In this document: positions 27,449 to 37,381 of the stretch, piece after piece
Layout: each line of letters opens with the position of its first letter
Numbering within the stretch: position 1 is the first letter of the stretch
The notes under the pieces: generated by a model
The model's input: only the letters and a program-made list of their open reading frames with translations
The model's database searches: none
Told to the model about the DNA's origin: nothing
Assembly: GCF_025997995.1 (NCBI RefSeq)
Contig: NZ_AP026683.1
Coordinates: 620,501-684,500, forward strand
Length of the DNA: 64,000 bases
Reading direction: 5' to 3'
Source of the DNA: Sediminibacterium sp. TEGAF015
Lineage (GTDB): Bacteria > Bacteroidota > Bacteroidia > Chitinophagales > Chitinophagaceae
Program-made: the position numbers and the translations under genes

Positions 27449-28744
27449 ATGAAAAAATTATTGGTGCTCGCACTATTTATTTGCGGAGCAGCATCCGCTC
27501 AAAAAACGGCTTTTCCACTTGAGTCGCTTTTTAATGAAGTAACACCTAAAGTTGTAGAATGGAGAAGGTTTTTCCATGAACATCCGGAACTGGGAAACAG
27601 AGAATTCAATACCAGTAAAAAAGTGGAGGAAACTTTACAGCGTTTAGGTATAAGTACCAGAAAAATGGCAAAGACAGGAATTGTAGGTGTATTGAAAGGA
27701 GGAAAACCGGGGCCTGTTGTGGCTTTAAGGGCTGATATGGATGGATTGCCTGTTGAAGAAAGAAATGGACTTGCCTTTGCTTCAAAAGCAAAGGGAGAAT
27801 ACAATGGGGCAACTGTACCTGTAATGCATGCTTGTGGACACGATTCACATATTGCGATGCTGTTGGGAGCTGCAGAGGTATTAAGTAAAATAAAAAGCGA
27901 AATCAGTGGTACTGTTGTATTTCTGTTTCAGCCTGCTGAAGAGGGCCCGCCCGGAGATGAAGAAGGTGGCGCTGCTCTTATGATTAAAGAAGGAGCAATG
28001 GATAATCCAAAAGTAGATGCGGTATTTGGCATACACATAAATTCAAAGTATGACCTTGGAAAAATATACTACAGACCGGGTGCAACCATGGCTTCTTCTG
28101 ACTGGTTCACCATTAAAGTAAAGGGGAAGCAAAGTCATGGAGCGTATCCATGGAATTCCATTGATCCTATTGTTATAAGTGCCGAGATTGTTCAAGCTTT
28201 ACAAACCATCGTGAGTAGAAGTATCGACATCACTCAGGCTCCTGTAGTGGTTTCTGTAGGTAAAATCCAATCAGGCGTTAGGGCGAATATCATTCCTGAA
28301 GAAGCCATAATGGAAGGAACTATCCGAACATTAGATGGTCAGGTTCAGAAAACAGTCCATGAAAAAATTAAACAAATCGCTACAAATATTGCGGAAGCCA
28401 ATGGTACAACAGCTGAAGTAGTTGTTGAAACCAAAACGCTGGTTACTTTCAGTGACCCTGCTCTGGTAGCTCAAAGTATTCCTTCATTGCAGAAGGCTGC
28501 AGGTGCTGCAGAAAATGTACAACTTACCAATTGGGTAACAGGTGCAGAAGATTTTTCCTATTTCGGAACCAAAGCTCCCTCCTTTTTCTTTTTTCTTGGC
28601 GCTAGAGATCCTCAGTTTCCCAGTGTAGCAGCGGCACCCGATCATCATACACCCGGATTCATGATAAGTGATACCCGTCTGGATGTTGGTGTAAAAGCAT
28701 TTGTACACCTCGTTTTGGATTATGCCAAAACGACAAAAAAATGA
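27449..28744 (+). CDS. Exported M20 family metallo-amidohydrolase
   Basis: Predicted to release amino acids from N-acyl or peptide conjugates outside the cytoplasm. The 431-residue protein has a signal peptide ending near ASAQ (residue 18). Metal-binding residues are in HACGHDSH (His127, Cys129, His131), in PAEEGPPGDEEGG, and in FGIHINS, with a late His in DHHTPGF. This Cys-containing HACGHD signature marks the M20D group (hippurate, N-acetyl amino acid or IAA-conjugate hydrolases). The exact substrate is unknown. Its TGA overlaps the ATG of the S9 peptidase gene by four bases (ATGA), so the two are translationally coupled. Confidence 0.9.
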   Translation: MKKLLVLALFICGAASAQKTAFPLESLFNEVTPKVVEWRRFFHEHPELGNREFNTSKKVEETLQRLGISTRKMAKTGIVGVLKGGKPGPVVALRADMDGLPVEERNGLAFASKAKGEYNGATVPVMHACGHDSHIAMLLGAAEVLSKIKSEISGTVVFLFQPAEEGPPGDEEGGAALMIKEGAMDNPKVDAVFGIHINSKYDLGKIYYRPGATMASSDWFTIKVKGKQSHGAYPWNSIDPIVISAEIVQALQTIVSRSIDITQAPVVVSVGKIQSGVRANIIPEEAIMEGTIRTLDGQVQKTVHEKIKQIATNIAEANGTTAEVVVETKTLVTFSDPALVAQSIPSLQKAAGAAENVQLTNWVTGAEDFSYFGTKAPSFFFFLGARDPQFPSVAAAPDHHTPGFMISDTRLDVGVKAFVHLVLDYAKTTKK

Positions 28745-30657
28745 GTATGAGAATATTAGTTATTGGGCTATTATCATTTGCTTTTCAACAGTTGCAAGCC
28801 CAAGAGGTACTAACGCCTGAAAAGCTCTGGCAAATTCAGAGAGTTTCTCCTGTTGGAATAAGTAAGGATAAAAACTTTATTGTTTACACAGTTGCAACCC
28901 CTGATGTATCTAACAATAAAATGTCCCGTAAACGTTATAAGATTCCATTAGCTGGCGGAAATCCAATTGAATTGGCTCCCAATGAAAATATAGTTATCAA
29001 TGACCGTATTTCTCCGGATGGCAAACATATTTTATTCAGTGATGAAGTGAAAATGGAAAAAATAGATGGTAAAGAATGGTATCCTGATTTGCCAAAATCG
29101 GATGCTCAGATTTATACTTCATTGAATTATCGTCACTGGGATACCTGGGAAGATGGTAAATACAACCATGTGTTTTTTGCTCCTTACCAAAATGGTCATT
29201 CCAGAGAAGGCAAAGACATTATGCCCAACGAACCTTATGATGCACCCACCAAACCTTTTGGCGGAGACGAAGACTTCATTTGGCATCCGGATAGTAAGCG
29301 CATTGTATATGTTGCAAAGAAAAAAAAGGGAACGGCATATGCTGTCAGTACCAATACAGACTTGTATGAGTATAATATAGAGACAGGTATAACGCAAAAC
29401 TTAACTGCATCCAATAAGGGGTATGATATGGCACCACAATTTAATGATGCCGGAACACTTGCTTGGATGCAAATGAAAAGAGATGGATTTGAAGCAGACA
29501 AGCAGGATTTAATTGTTTTGGTTAATGGCAAATTCCCTGTTAATCTCACCGCACACAGAGATGATATTCATGTTGAAGGATTCAAATGGAGTGAAGACGG
29601 AAAGTCGTTGTTTTTCTGGGCGCCCGTTAATGGCACACTTCAACTGTTTCAGGTAAATAATACAGGATTAACAAAAATGCTCCCTGTAATTCAACAATTA
29701 ACCAGTGGTGATTTTGATATCACTGGAATAGTTGCGCAATCAGAAAATTCTTTGGTGGTTTCTAGAACGGATATGAATACAGCAGCTGAATTATACACGC
29801 TGAATTTGAAAGATAAATCAATGAAGCAGTTAACGCATGTAAATGATGCGTTTTACCAAGCCATTGCAAAATGTAAAACAGAAAGAAAGTGGGTGCCAAC
29901 TACAGATGGTAAAAAAATGCTGGTTTGGGTAATCTATCCTCCCAATTTTAATCCATCTAATAAATACCCTACCCTTTTGTATTGTCAGGGTGGCCCACAA
30001 AGTCCCTTGACTCAATTCTATTCATTCCGATGGAATTTTCAATTGATGGCATCTCAGGGATACATTGTTGTTGCTCCCAATAGAAGGGGGATGCCAGGTC
30101 ATGGAACAAAATGGAATGAAGCAATTAGTAAGGATCATGGCGGACAAGCAATGAAAGATTATTTATCCGCTATTGATGTTATCAGTAAAGAATCATTTGT
30201 AGATAAAAACAGATTGGGATGTGTTGGTGCCAGCTATGGTGGTTATTCTGTGTTTATGTTGGCCGGCATACACAACAATCGATTTAGGACATTTATTTCC
30301 CATGATGGTATTTTTGATACCAGAAGTATGTACGGAACTACGGAGGAAATGTGGTTTGTAAATTTTGATTATGGCGGCGCTTATTGGGATAAAAATCCTG
30401 CTACAGAAAAAACCTATGGTGTTCAGAATCCCATTAATCATGTTGCTAATTGGAATACCCCTATTATGATTGTGCAAGGTGGAATGGATTTCAGGGTACC
30501 CATAGAACAGGGCCTGCAGGCATTTCAGGCGGCTCAGTTAAGAGGTATAAAAAGTAAATTATTGTATTTACCTGGCGAAAATCACTGGGTTTCCAGTGCA
30601 CAAAACGGTTTGGTATGGCAGCGTGAGTTTTTTAAATGGTTGAAGGAAACGCTGTGA
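28741..30657 (+). CDS. Exported S9 family prolyl oligopeptidase-like serine peptidase
   Basis: A 638-residue secreted peptidase with signal peptide MSMRILVIGLLSFAFQQLQA. The N-terminal two-thirds resemble a beta-propeller of WD40-like PD40 repeats (SPDGKHILFSDE, SEDGKSLFFWAP). The C-terminal alpha/beta-hydrolase domain carries the catalytic triad: Ser498 in GASYGGY, Asp583 in GGMDFRVP, and His615 in GENHWV. This fits dipeptidyl or acylaminoacyl peptidases of the DPP4/S9C groups. It is co-translated with the M20 hydrolase, suggesting joint use of peptides or acyl-amino acids. A hairpin terminator follows. Confidence 0.92.
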   Translation: MSMRILVIGLLSFAFQQLQAQEVLTPEKLWQIQRVSPVGISKDKNFIVYTVATPDVSNNKMSRKRYKIPLAGGNPIELAPNENIVINDRISPDGKHILFSDEVKMEKIDGKEWYPDLPKSDAQIYTSLNYRHWDTWEDGKYNHVFFAPYQNGHSREGKDIMPNEPYDAPTKPFGGDEDFIWHPDSKRIVYVAKKKKGTAYAVSTNTDLYEYNIETGITQNLTASNKGYDMAPQFNDAGTLAWMQMKRDGFEADKQDLIVLVNGKFPVNLTAHRDDIHVEGFKWSEDGKSLFFWAPVNGTLQLFQVNNTGLTKMLPVIQQLTSGDFDITGIVAQSENSLVVSRTDMNTAAELYTLNLKDKSMKQLTHVNDAFYQAIAKCKTERKWVPTTDGKKMLVWVIYPPNFNPSNKYPTLLYCQGGPQSPLTQFYSFRWNFQLMASQGYIVVAPNRRGMPGHGTKWNEAISKDHGGQAMKDYLSAIDVISKESFVDKNRLGCVGASYGGYSVFMLAGIHNNRFRTFISHDGIFDTRSMYGTTEEMWFVNFDYGGAYWDKNPATEKTYGVQNPINHVANWNTPIMIVQGGMDFRVPIEQGLQAFQAAQLRGIKSKLLYLPGENHWVSSAQNGLVWQREFFKWLKETL

Positions 30658-30680
30658 AATGTATAAAGAAAAGAAAGAAG

Positions 30681-30704
30681 GCGAATCAACTGATTCGCTT
30701 TTTT
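30681..30704 (+). terminator. Terminator after the S9 peptidase gene
   Basis: GCGAATC and GATTCGC form a 7-base stem around AACT, followed by TTTTTT. The last bases overlap the stop codon of the convergent YggS-family gene. Confidence 0.8.
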
Positions 30705-31401
30705 ATTGGGCATAATTTCTTGCTCCGAATAACAAGCTGCCGATTCTGACCATGTTACTACCCTGTTCAATAGCAATGCTGTAATCCCCGCTCATACCCA
30801 TTGATAAAATAGGCTTGGATATACCTTGCGATTTTATCCACGAAATATGTTTTTTAAACAATAAGCTCAAATGATTGAATTCACTTTGAATGATAGCTGT
30901 ATTCTCAGTAAAGGATGCCATACCCATAAAACCCTGAATAGAAATGTTTGTTAAAGTAGATGATACATCCATAATTTCCAGCAATTCAACTTCATCTAAT
31001 CCAAATTTGCTCTCTTCTTTAGCAATATAAATTTGTAATAAACAAGGAATCACTCTATTGCATTTAGCTGCTTGCTTATTTATTTCACGTAATAGTTTTA
31101 AACTATCTACCCCATGAATTAGATGAACAAAGGGTGCTATATATTTTACCTTGTTCGATTGTAAGTGACCAATAAAATGCCAACGAATATCTTTTGGCAA
31201 TGCAGCTGCTTTATCTACTAATTCCTGAACATAGTTTTCACCAAAATCCCTTTGTCCTAATTCATAAAGAGCCAGTATATCTTCATTAGGTTTGGTTTTG
31301 CTCACAGCCACTAATGTTGTGTCTGTGAGCAAAAATTGATCAATAATTTCTTTGTATGCAACTGTGTTTACTGGCATTGATACATTACTATTAATCGCCA
31401 A
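30703..31401 (-). CDS. PLP homeostasis protein, YggS/PLPBP family
   Basis: Binds pyridoxal 5'-phosphate and helps balance vitamin B6 pools; it has no known catalytic activity. The 232-residue protein shows the PLP-binding Lys35 in LVAVSKTKP. The family block DFGENYVQELVDKA and IRWHFIGHLQSNKVKYI follow, with MGMSGDYSIAIEQGSNMVRIG near the C-terminus. Length and order are canonical. It starts one base after the stop of the acyl-CoA dehydrogenase gene on the same strand, so the two are co-transcribed, though no functional link is obvious. Confidence 0.94.
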   Translation of the reverse strand: MAINSNVSMPVNTVAYKEIIDQFLLTDTTLVAVSKTKPNEDILALYELGQRDFGENYVQELVDKAAALPKDIRWHFIGHLQSNKVKYIAPFVHLIHGVDSLKLLREINKQAAKCNRVIPCLLQIYIAKEESKFGLDEVELLEIMDVSSTLTNISIQGFMGMASFTENTAIIQSEFNHLSLLFKKHISWIKSQGISKPILSMGMSGDYSIAIEQGSNMVRIGSLLFGARNYAQ

Positions 31402-31402
31402 A

Positions 31403-32557
31403 TTATTTTAAAATACTTCTACTGATTACAATTCTCTGTACTTCACTGGTACCTTCATAAATCTGGGTGATTTTAGCATCTCGCATCAATCGCTCCACAT
31501 GGTATTCTTTTACAAATCCATATCCTCCGTGAATCTGAACTGCTTCAGTGGTAACCCACATAGCTGCTTCACTGGCATAAACTTTTGCCATAGATGAACT
31601 TAATGTATAGTCTAAGCCATTGTCTTTTTCCCAAGCTGCTTTTAAGCAAAGCAAACGGGCGGCTTCAATTTTGGTAGCCATATCAGCCAGTTTAAACTGG
31701 ATGGCCTGATGGTGCATGATTTCTTTACCAAAAGCTTTTCTTTGTTTACTGTAAGCCAATGCCAGTTCATAAGCACCGCTGGCAATTCCCAATGCCTGAG
31801 AAGCAATTCCGATTCGTCCACCGGCCAATGTTTTCATAGCAAATTTGAATCCGAATCCATCTTCACCAATGCGGTTTTCCTTTGGCACTTTAACATCGTT
31901 GAAAAGGATGGTATGTGTATCACTACCTCTGATTCCTAGTTTATTTTCCTTAGCGGCAACTGTTACGCCTGGCCAGCTTTTTTCTACAATAAATGCATTG
32001 ATGCCTTTGCTACCTTTTGCAGGGTCTGTTTGTGCAATAACTAAATAAACCGATGCGCTGGAACCATTGGTAATCCAGTTCTTGGTACCATTCAATAAAT
32101 AATGGTCACCTTTGTCTTCTGCTGTTGTTTGCTGACTGGTTGCATCACTACCCGCTTCAGGCTCACTTAATAAAAAAGCGCCAATGTATAAAGCATTGTC
32201 TTTTCTTCCCTGCGCCAAAGGAGTTAAATACTTTTTCTTTTGTTCTTCATTACCAAATGTTTCCAATCCCCAACAGACCAAACTATTGTTTACACTCATA
32301 CTAACACTGGTACTTGCATCTACTTTACTAATTTCTTCCATGGCCAATACATAACTTAAAGTATCCATTCCGGCACCGCCATAGTCAGGACTAACCATCA
32401 TTCCCATAAATCCTAATTCAGCTAATTTCATTACCTGATCGTAAGGGTATTTCTGGTGTTCGTCTCTCTCAATTACACCTGGTTTACATTCATTTTGGGC
32501 AAAGTCTCTTGCCGCTTTCTGTATCATCAAATGTTCTTCGCTCAACTGGAATTGCAT
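31403..32557 (-). CDS. Acyl-CoA dehydrogenase
   Basis: FAD enzyme that introduces the alpha-beta double bond in acyl-CoA and passes electrons to ETF. From the ATG at 32557 it is 384 residues; a longer frame adds 12 residues that do not fit the family. Visible motifs are AFLLSEPEAGSDA near the N-terminal third, NGTKNWITNG, and the signature AVQIHGGYGFVKEYHVERLMRD. The catalytic Glu368 is in YEGTSEVQR, at the position used by short-chain acyl-CoA dehydrogenases. Chain-length preference cannot be fixed; short-chain or branched-chain is likely. A TATTTTTG -7 match lies 19 bases upstream. Confidence 0.94.
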   Translation of the reverse strand: MQFQLSEEHLMIQKAARDFAQNECKPGVIERDEHQKYPYDQVMKLAELGFMGMMVSPDYGGAGMDTLSYVLAMEEISKVDASTSVSMSVNNSLVCWGLETFGNEEQKKKYLTPLAQGRKDNALYIGAFLLSEPEAGSDATSQQTTAEDKGDHYLLNGTKNWITNGSSASVYLVIAQTDPAKGSKGINAFIVEKSWPGVTVAAKENKLGIRGSDTHTILFNDVKVPKENRIGEDGFGFKFAMKTLAGGRIGIASQALGIASGAYELALAYSKQRKAFGKEIMHHQAIQFKLADMATKIEAARLLCLKAAWEKDNGLDYTLSSSMAKVYASEAAMWVTTEAVQIHGGYGFVKEYHVERLMRDAKITQIYEGTSEVQRIVISRSILK

Positions 32558-32576
32558 GGTTTTAAATTTTATGCCG

Positions 32577-32584
32577 CAAAAATA
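32577..32584 (-). promoter_or_regulatory. -7 element (TATTTTTG) for the acyl-CoA dehydrogenase operon
   Basis: Exact TAnnTTTG match on the minus strand, upstream of the start at 32557. It lies inside the longer alternative reading frame, which supports the shorter start. Confidence 0.4.
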
Positions 32585-32628
32585 AGCTAACAAGCGTTAG
32601 GATGTGCTTTGTTTTTGAAAAATATTCC

Positions 32629-33690
32629 TTATTGTTTCTTTTTGGTAAACAAGTTATTGCTACAGGTAAACAGACCCTCTCTGTTCATTGTTTCCAGATT
32701 GATGTATTTCCCCCCTAGTATGCTTTGTCCCATATAAGCAGGATTGTCTCCTCTTCCCAGGGGCCATGGACCTTCAGTATCCTGAATGTCTATTTCGGCA
32801 ATTTTGGCAAGGGTTAATGCAAAGTCAGAACAGTTATAATTGCTAAGATGATATTGGTTAGAAATATTGTGATCTAAGTATTCCAAGATTTGTTCAAACT
32901 GTTTTTTACTTACCATTTTACCCAATAATTGATCCCAATCGTGAAAGGAGTCGTCTTTAATTATTGATTTTGCTTTGGGTGCCAGTGGGTTAACTGGAAT
33001 TAATAAACCTGATTCAGGGTAAAATCCAAAGGTTTTATTGACAGCTGATAAATCTTGATTGTATTTAATAAGACTGATGAAGGAATGTCCTACTTCCCCC
33101 AATCCGGTATTGGTCTTTTTTTGTCCGGCAATCGGCTGCTTTATTAAAACCATTATTGCGTAATGACTAGCAACTTTGTTATCTAAGAATGCATCAACAA
33201 TACTAAATGGATCAATGGGTTCAGATTCAATTTCCTCTGAAGGTTTTAGTGAAGGTTGATTGATATGCGCCTGAATCATCAATTCCAGTATATCGTCGTT
33301 AATAATACTTTCAGCTTCTGCTTTTGCATAATTCACTGCGTAACTGAATTGAGATATATAACGCTTCCCACGTTTTTTATAATTATAGGTAGCTTTTATT
33401 TCACCGGCCTTGTGGAAGCAGGACATCGCAGCCGGGAAATTATTATATCGTGCTAAAACGATGGCAATATTATTATACAAGTGCGAAAGTATGGTATCGC
33501 TTTCCGTTTTGTTTTTAAATTGTAAACCTTTATGAAGCGATATCAAAGCCTTTTGAGATTGACCTGAAGCAATGAACTGGTCACTTTCCTCGAGTACCCT
33601 GATAATATCAATATTTGGCAATAATTGTGCGTAAACTCCCTTTGTAAAAAATAACAAAACCAAACCCGTCAATATCAGAAACCGCCGCAT
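32629..33690 (-). CDS. Exported protein with TPR-like N-terminus and possible permuted papain-fold domain
   Basis: A 353-residue protein with signal peptide MRRFLILTGLVLLFFTKGVYA. Residues about 30-120 form paired helices resembling TPR repeats (SGQSQKALISLHKGLQ, YNNFPAAMSCFHKAGEIK). The C-terminal half has GHSFISLIKYN with His202 and NYNCSDFAL with Cys287. A His before an NCxxF Cys is the order in LRAT-like, circularly permuted NlpC/P60 enzymes. Such proteins act as amidases or acyltransferases on lipids or peptides, so an envelope enzyme is possible. No database family is recognised outright. The gene is 20 bases downstream of the PGRP-type amidase gene. Confidence 0.55.
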   Translation of the reverse strand: MRRFLILTGLVLLFFTKGVYAQLLPNIDIIRVLEESDQFIASGQSQKALISLHKGLQFKNKTESDTILSHLYNNIAIVLARYNNFPAAMSCFHKAGEIKATYNYKKRGKRYISQFSYAVNYAKAEAESIINDDILELMIQAHINQPSLKPSEEIESEPIDPFSIVDAFLDNKVASHYAIMVLIKQPIAGQKKTNTGLGEVGHSFISLIKYNQDLSAVNKTFGFYPESGLLIPVNPLAPKAKSIIKDDSFHDWDQLLGKMVSKKQFEQILEYLDHNISNQYHLSNYNCSDFALTLAKIAEIDIQDTEGPWPLGRGDNPAYMGQSILGGKYINLETMNREGLFTCSNNLFTKKKQ

Positions 33691-33710
33691 AGCTTACATT
33701 GATTTACATT

Positions 33711-34529
33711 TTAAAAATATTTTTTATGTAGATTGAATAAAATCTCTCTGCCTAGTGGAGTCATGCCTTTGGTAGTATCTTGTAAAAAATGTCTTTTAAA
33801 TGCAACTATTGCTGCACTGGTATCCTTAATATCATACCCTACAATTCTTAGGCCAGTTATATGATCAAAACTTGCAGGAACGGAATCTCTTTTATCATCA
33901 TACCAATATCCAAAACCTTTTTCAGCCAGCAATTTCCAGGGAAATCTCCAATTGGGATCATTCTTTCTGGTTGGGGCAATATCGCCATGACCTATAAAAT
34001 TTGCTGTAGGAATGGCATAGTCTTTTTTTAATTTACCCAGTACAACCAATAAACTGTTGATTTGGGCTTCTTCAAAATACTCAAACCCGGTATTATCCAA
34101 TTCAATTCCAATGGAAGCCGAATTCATATCTAATTGATTCCCCCATCTGCTAACACCCGCGTGCTGTCCTCTAAAGTAATCATTTAGCATTTGGTATACT
34201 TTCCCGTCACTTCCAATTACATAGTGTGCACTAACCGCTGTTCTTGGCAGGGTGAATGTTTTTAAAGTTTGTTCAGTGGAATGCTGTGCTGTATGATGAA
34301 TGATAACATAACTTGGTTTTCTGATTCCAAAATTGGTGGTACCCACCCAATAAGGCGAAGGGGGTATAGTATCTGATACAAGGGAAACAGGTGGAATTGA
34401 TCCAATTTTTTTAAGATAGTTTTTGACCTGATGTTTATATACTTTATTGGTAGATTTATAAGGGTGTGAATTACAAGAAAACCCGATAGTGACCAGTAAT
34501 GCTAATAAAAAATAAATTCCTTTTTTCAT
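33711..34529 (-). CDS. N-acetylmuramoyl-L-alanine amidase (amidase_2/PGRP type), lipoprotein
   Basis: Zinc amidase that removes the peptide from muramic acid in peptidoglycan. The 272-residue protein is a lipoprotein with Cys19 in IGFSC. Zinc ligands are His78 in YVIIHHTA, His181 in IGHGDIAPTRKNDPNW and Asp191 ten residues later. That His-to-Asp spacing is the same as AmpD, and Lys189 matches the AmpD catalytic Lys. Its location, exported and lipidated, differs from cytoplasmic AmpD. It may act in wall recycling or remodelling. It is followed on the same strand by the possible permuted papain-fold protein. Confidence 0.9.
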   Translation of the reverse strand: MKKGIYFLLALLVTIGFSCNSHPYKSTNKVYKHQVKNYLKKIGSIPPVSLVSDTIPPSPYWVGTTNFGIRKPSYVIIHHTAQHSTEQTLKTFTLPRTAVSAHYVIGSDGKVYQMLNDYFRGQHAGVSRWGNQLDMNSASIGIELDNTGFEYFEEAQINSLLVVLGKLKKDYAIPTANFIGHGDIAPTRKNDPNWRFPWKLLAEKGFGYWYDDKRDSVPASFDHITGLRIVGYDIKDTSAAIVAFKRHFLQDTTKGMTPLGREILFNLHKKYF

Positions 34530-34563
34530 AAAATTGATTAATCATCTAAGTTATTAATTCCTG

Positions 34564-34971
34564 TTAATCGTACTTTGTTTTTTTCTCCGGCTGATAAGCA
34601 AGCTGCTCTTTTAAAGATCCGGCACTTGGATTATTGGTAATGGAAACCGCTACCTGAAACAATGCAATGAGGGCAATGATGGAACCCAGCAATTCCTCCC
34701 ATAAAATCCAGTATCCCCAAAACCGGTACACTTTTGCTTTTGAAGGATGCGCAGACTCAAAAATTACCGTGACTTTTTGATTAGGTTCATAAGATAGCAA
34801 CGGATAATTTGCTGCAATGCGATATTGGTGAATGCCAATGGAATAAAATGCCATTGGCAGTGTATTGCCATTGGCAGTATCTTTTACCAACTGTATGGTA
34901 GCAGGATATTTTTCTCCATAAAAATAATCAGGTTGCCTTGTCCAGAGGATATAGCAGCCAAAAATGATCAA
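34564..34971 (-). CDS. DUF3592-like membrane protein
   Basis: A protein of about 135 residues resembling DUF3592 proteins. It has a hydrophobic N-terminus, then a beta-rich segment (YPATIQLVKDT, MAFYSIGIHQYRIAANYPLL, NQKVTVIFESAHPSKAKVYRFW), then a C-terminal membrane helix (LGSIIALIALFQVAVSI) and a charged tail. No ATG is in frame at the N-terminus; TTG at 34971 is the best start. The frame stays open upstream to the aconitase terminator with no better codon. The gene precedes the amidase gene by 34 bases. Function is unknown. Confidence 0.6.
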   Translation of the reverse strand: MIIFGCYILWTRQPDYFYGEKYPATIQLVKDTANGNTLPMAFYSIGIHQYRIAANYPLLSYEPNQKVTVIFESAHPSKAKVYRFWGYWILWEELLGSIIALIALFQVAVSITNNPSAGSLKEQLAYQPEKKTKYD

Positions 34972-35018
34972 GTATAATATAATTAATGATCGGGTCAGAA
35001 CACAAAATAATAATTGAA

Positions 35019-35049
35019 TAAAAAAGTCCCACTGAAACTCAGTGGGACT
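35019..35049 (-). terminator. Terminator after aconitase
   Basis: On the minus strand AGTCCCACTGA and TCAGTGGGACT form a perfect 11-base stem with a three-base loop, followed by a T run. It starts 19 bases after the aconitase stop. Confidence 0.88.
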
Positions 35050-35067
35050 CGTGTATTTTTTCCGGAA

Positions 35068-37338
35068 TTAGTTGCCGGCTACTTGTTTGCGAATAATATT
35101 CAACGCGCCACCCGCTTTAAACCACTCAATTTGCTGAGCGTTGTACGTATGATTCACAACGATTGAATCCACCGATCCGTCCTTGTGTTGTAAAACAACT
35201 GTCAATGACTTACCTGGAGCAAATTCGGTAAGACCTTCAATGCTGATGGTATCATCTTCCTGAATTTTATCGTAATCGGCTTTATCATTAAAGGTTAATG
35301 CCAGCATACCCTGCTTCTTCAGGTTGGTTTCGTGAATACGGGCAAAGGATTTAACTAAAATGGCACGAACACCTAAATGACGTGGCTCCATAGCCGCATG
35401 CTCTCTAGAACTACCTTCGCCGTAGTTTTCATCGCCTACTACAATTGAGCCTATTCCCGCTGCTTTATAAGCTCTTTGTGTAGCAGGAACAGGTCCGTAT
35501 TCTCCTGTCAATTGGTTCTTAACATTATCTGTTTTTTCATTGAAGAAGTTAACAGCTCCAATCAACATATTATTCGAAATATTGTCTAAGTGACCACGGA
35601 ATTTCAACCAGGGACCTGCCATAGAAATATGGTCGGTAGTACATTTACCTTTTGCCTTAATCAACAGTTTTAATCCCTTCAGGTCTGTTCCTTCCCATGC
35701 TGCAAATGGATCAAGTAATTGTAAACGCTTGCTGGCAGGGTCTACCTGAACATTTACCTTGCTTCCGTCTTCTGCAGGAGCCTGGTATCCGGCGTCTTCT
35801 ACTGCAAATCCCTTTGCAGGCAATTCCATGCCAGTAGGTTCATCTAATTTTACCTGCTCACCTTTATCGTTGGTTAAAGTATCTGTGATTGGGTTGAAAG
35901 TTAAATCACCAGCAATAGCCAATGCGGTTACCAATTCAGGACTTGCTACAAATGCAAGTGTGTTAGGGTTACCATCTGCACGTTTGGCAAAATTTCTGTT
36001 GAAGCTGTGTACAATGGTATTGCGTTCTTGCTTCTCCGCTCCCATTCTGTCCCACATTCCAATACAAGGACCACATGCATTGGCAAAAACAGTTGCGCCT
36101 ATTTTGTCAAAAACTTCCAGGAAGCCGTCGCGTTCAATGGTATAACGTACCTGCTCACTACCAGGAGTGATGGTATATTGTGCTTTTGGTGTTAATCCTT
36201 TTTCAGCAACTTGCTTGGCAAGACTTACCGCTCTGCTGATATCTTCGTAAGAGCTGTTGGTACAGCTTCCAATTAAGCCCACTTCAACTTTGGTAGGCCA
36301 GCCATTGGCTGCAGCCATTTCTTTCATCTTGGAAATTGGGGTTGCCAAATCTGGAGTGAAAGGACCGTTTAAATGGGGCTCTAATTCGCTTAAATTAATT
36401 TCAATAACCTGATCAAAATATTTTTCTGGTTCGGCATATACTTCCGGATCAGCATTCAGATATGCTTTAACGCCATCCGCCATTTGCGCTACTTCTTCTC
36501 TACCTGTTGCTTTCAAATAACGGCTCATACTTTCATCGTATCCGAATGTTGAAGTAGTAGCACCAATTTCAGCACCCATATTACAAATGGTGCCTTTACC
36601 AGTACAGCTCATGGCTGCTGCGCCTTCACCAAAATATTCAACAATAGCTCCTGTTCCACCTTTTACAGTTAAAATACCGGCAACTTTTAAGATAACGTCT
36701 TTAGGGGCAGTCCATCCACTTAATTTACCGGTTAGTTTAATACCGATTAATTTAGGCCATTTTAGCTCCCATGGTAAGCCTGCCATCACATCACAGGCAT
36801 CTGCTCCACCGACACCTACAGCAACCATACCTAACCCACCTGCATTTACTGTATGAGAGTCGGTTCCAATCATCATACCTCCAGGGAATGCATAGTTTTC
36901 CAATACCACTTGGTGAATAATACCTGCTCCTGGTTTCCAGAAGCCAATACCGTATTTATTAGACACAGAAGCCAGGAAATCATATACTTCCTTGCTTTCT
37001 GCATTGGCAACTTCTAAGTCTTTTTTAGCTTCGTTTCTGGCAGTGATTAAGTGGTCACAATGTACCGTAGAAGGCACGGCTGCTTTTGGACGACCAGCTT
37101 GCATAAACTGTAATAATGCCATCTGAGCGGTTGCATCCTGCATGGCTACACGATCGGGTGCAAAATCTACATAACTTTTACCCCTTTCAAAATTACTCAG
37201 TTCCTGGTCTTCGTGTAAATGGGCAAAAAGAATTTTTTCGGACAAGGTAAGCGGTCTGCCTAAGGTTTTTCTTGCATTATCTACTTTGGCAGGCATTTCT
37301 GCGTACACTTTTTTGATCATGTCTATGTCAAAAGCCAT
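35068..37338 (-). CDS. acn: Aconitate hydratase, mitochondrial type
   Basis: Interconverts citrate and isocitrate in the TCA cycle with a [4Fe-4S] cluster. The 756-residue protein carries the three cluster cysteines Cys359 (GSCTNSS), Cys422 and Cys425 ([13 protein letters not shown]). These are one position from the mature pig mitochondrial numbering, so the type is clear. The swivel-domain active-site motif is [11 protein letters not shown]. AcnB and the cytosolic IRP-like AcnA are both much longer and can be excluded. A TAAATTTG -7 element with TTTG 22 bases upstream is present. The gene is monocistronic, bounded by a strong terminator. Confidence 0.97.
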   Translation of the reverse strand: MAFDIDMIKKVYAEMPAKVDNARKTLGRPLTLSEKILFAHLHEDQELSNFERGKSYVDFAPDRVAMQDATAQMALLQFMQAGRPKAAVPSTVHCDHLITARNEAKKDLEVANAESKEVYDFLASVSNKYGIGFWKPGAGIIHQVVLENYAFPGGMMIGTDSHTVNAGGLGMVAVGVGGADACDVMAGLPWELKWPKLIGIKLTGKLSGWTAPKDVILKVAGILTVKGGTGAIVEYFGEGAAAMSCTGKGTICNMGAEIGATTSTFGYDESMSRYLKATGREEVAQMADGVKAYLNADPEVYAEPEKYFDQVIEINLSELEPHLNGPFTPDLATPISKMKEMAAANGWPTKVEVGLIGSCTNSSYEDISRAVSLAKQVAEKGLTPKAQYTITPGSEQVRYTIERDGFLEVFDKIGATVFANACGPCIGMWDRMGAEKQERNTIVHSFNRNFAKRADGNPNTLAFVASPELVTALAIAGDLTFNPITDTLTNDKGEQVKLDEPTGMELPAKGFAVEDAGYQAPAEDGSKVNVQVDPASKRLQLLDPFAAWEGTDLKGLKLLIKAKGKCTTDHISMAGPWLKFRGHLDNISNNMLIGAVNFFNEKTDNVKNQLTGEYGPVPATQRAYKAAGIGSIVVGDENYGEGSSREHAAMEPRHLGVRAILVKSFARIHETNLKKQGMLALTFNDKADYDKIQEDDTISIEGLTEFAPGKSLTVVLQHKDGSVDSIVVNHTYNAQQIEWFKAGGALNIIRKQVAGN

Positions 37339-37381
37339 AAAGTGATGTTTTTATATGAGATGAATCTATTTCAAAGCCTCG

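Noticed and set aside
35759..36145. A 128-residue plus-strand frame opposite aconitase
   Set aside because: It is antisense to the cluster-binding region and shows no protein-like motif.
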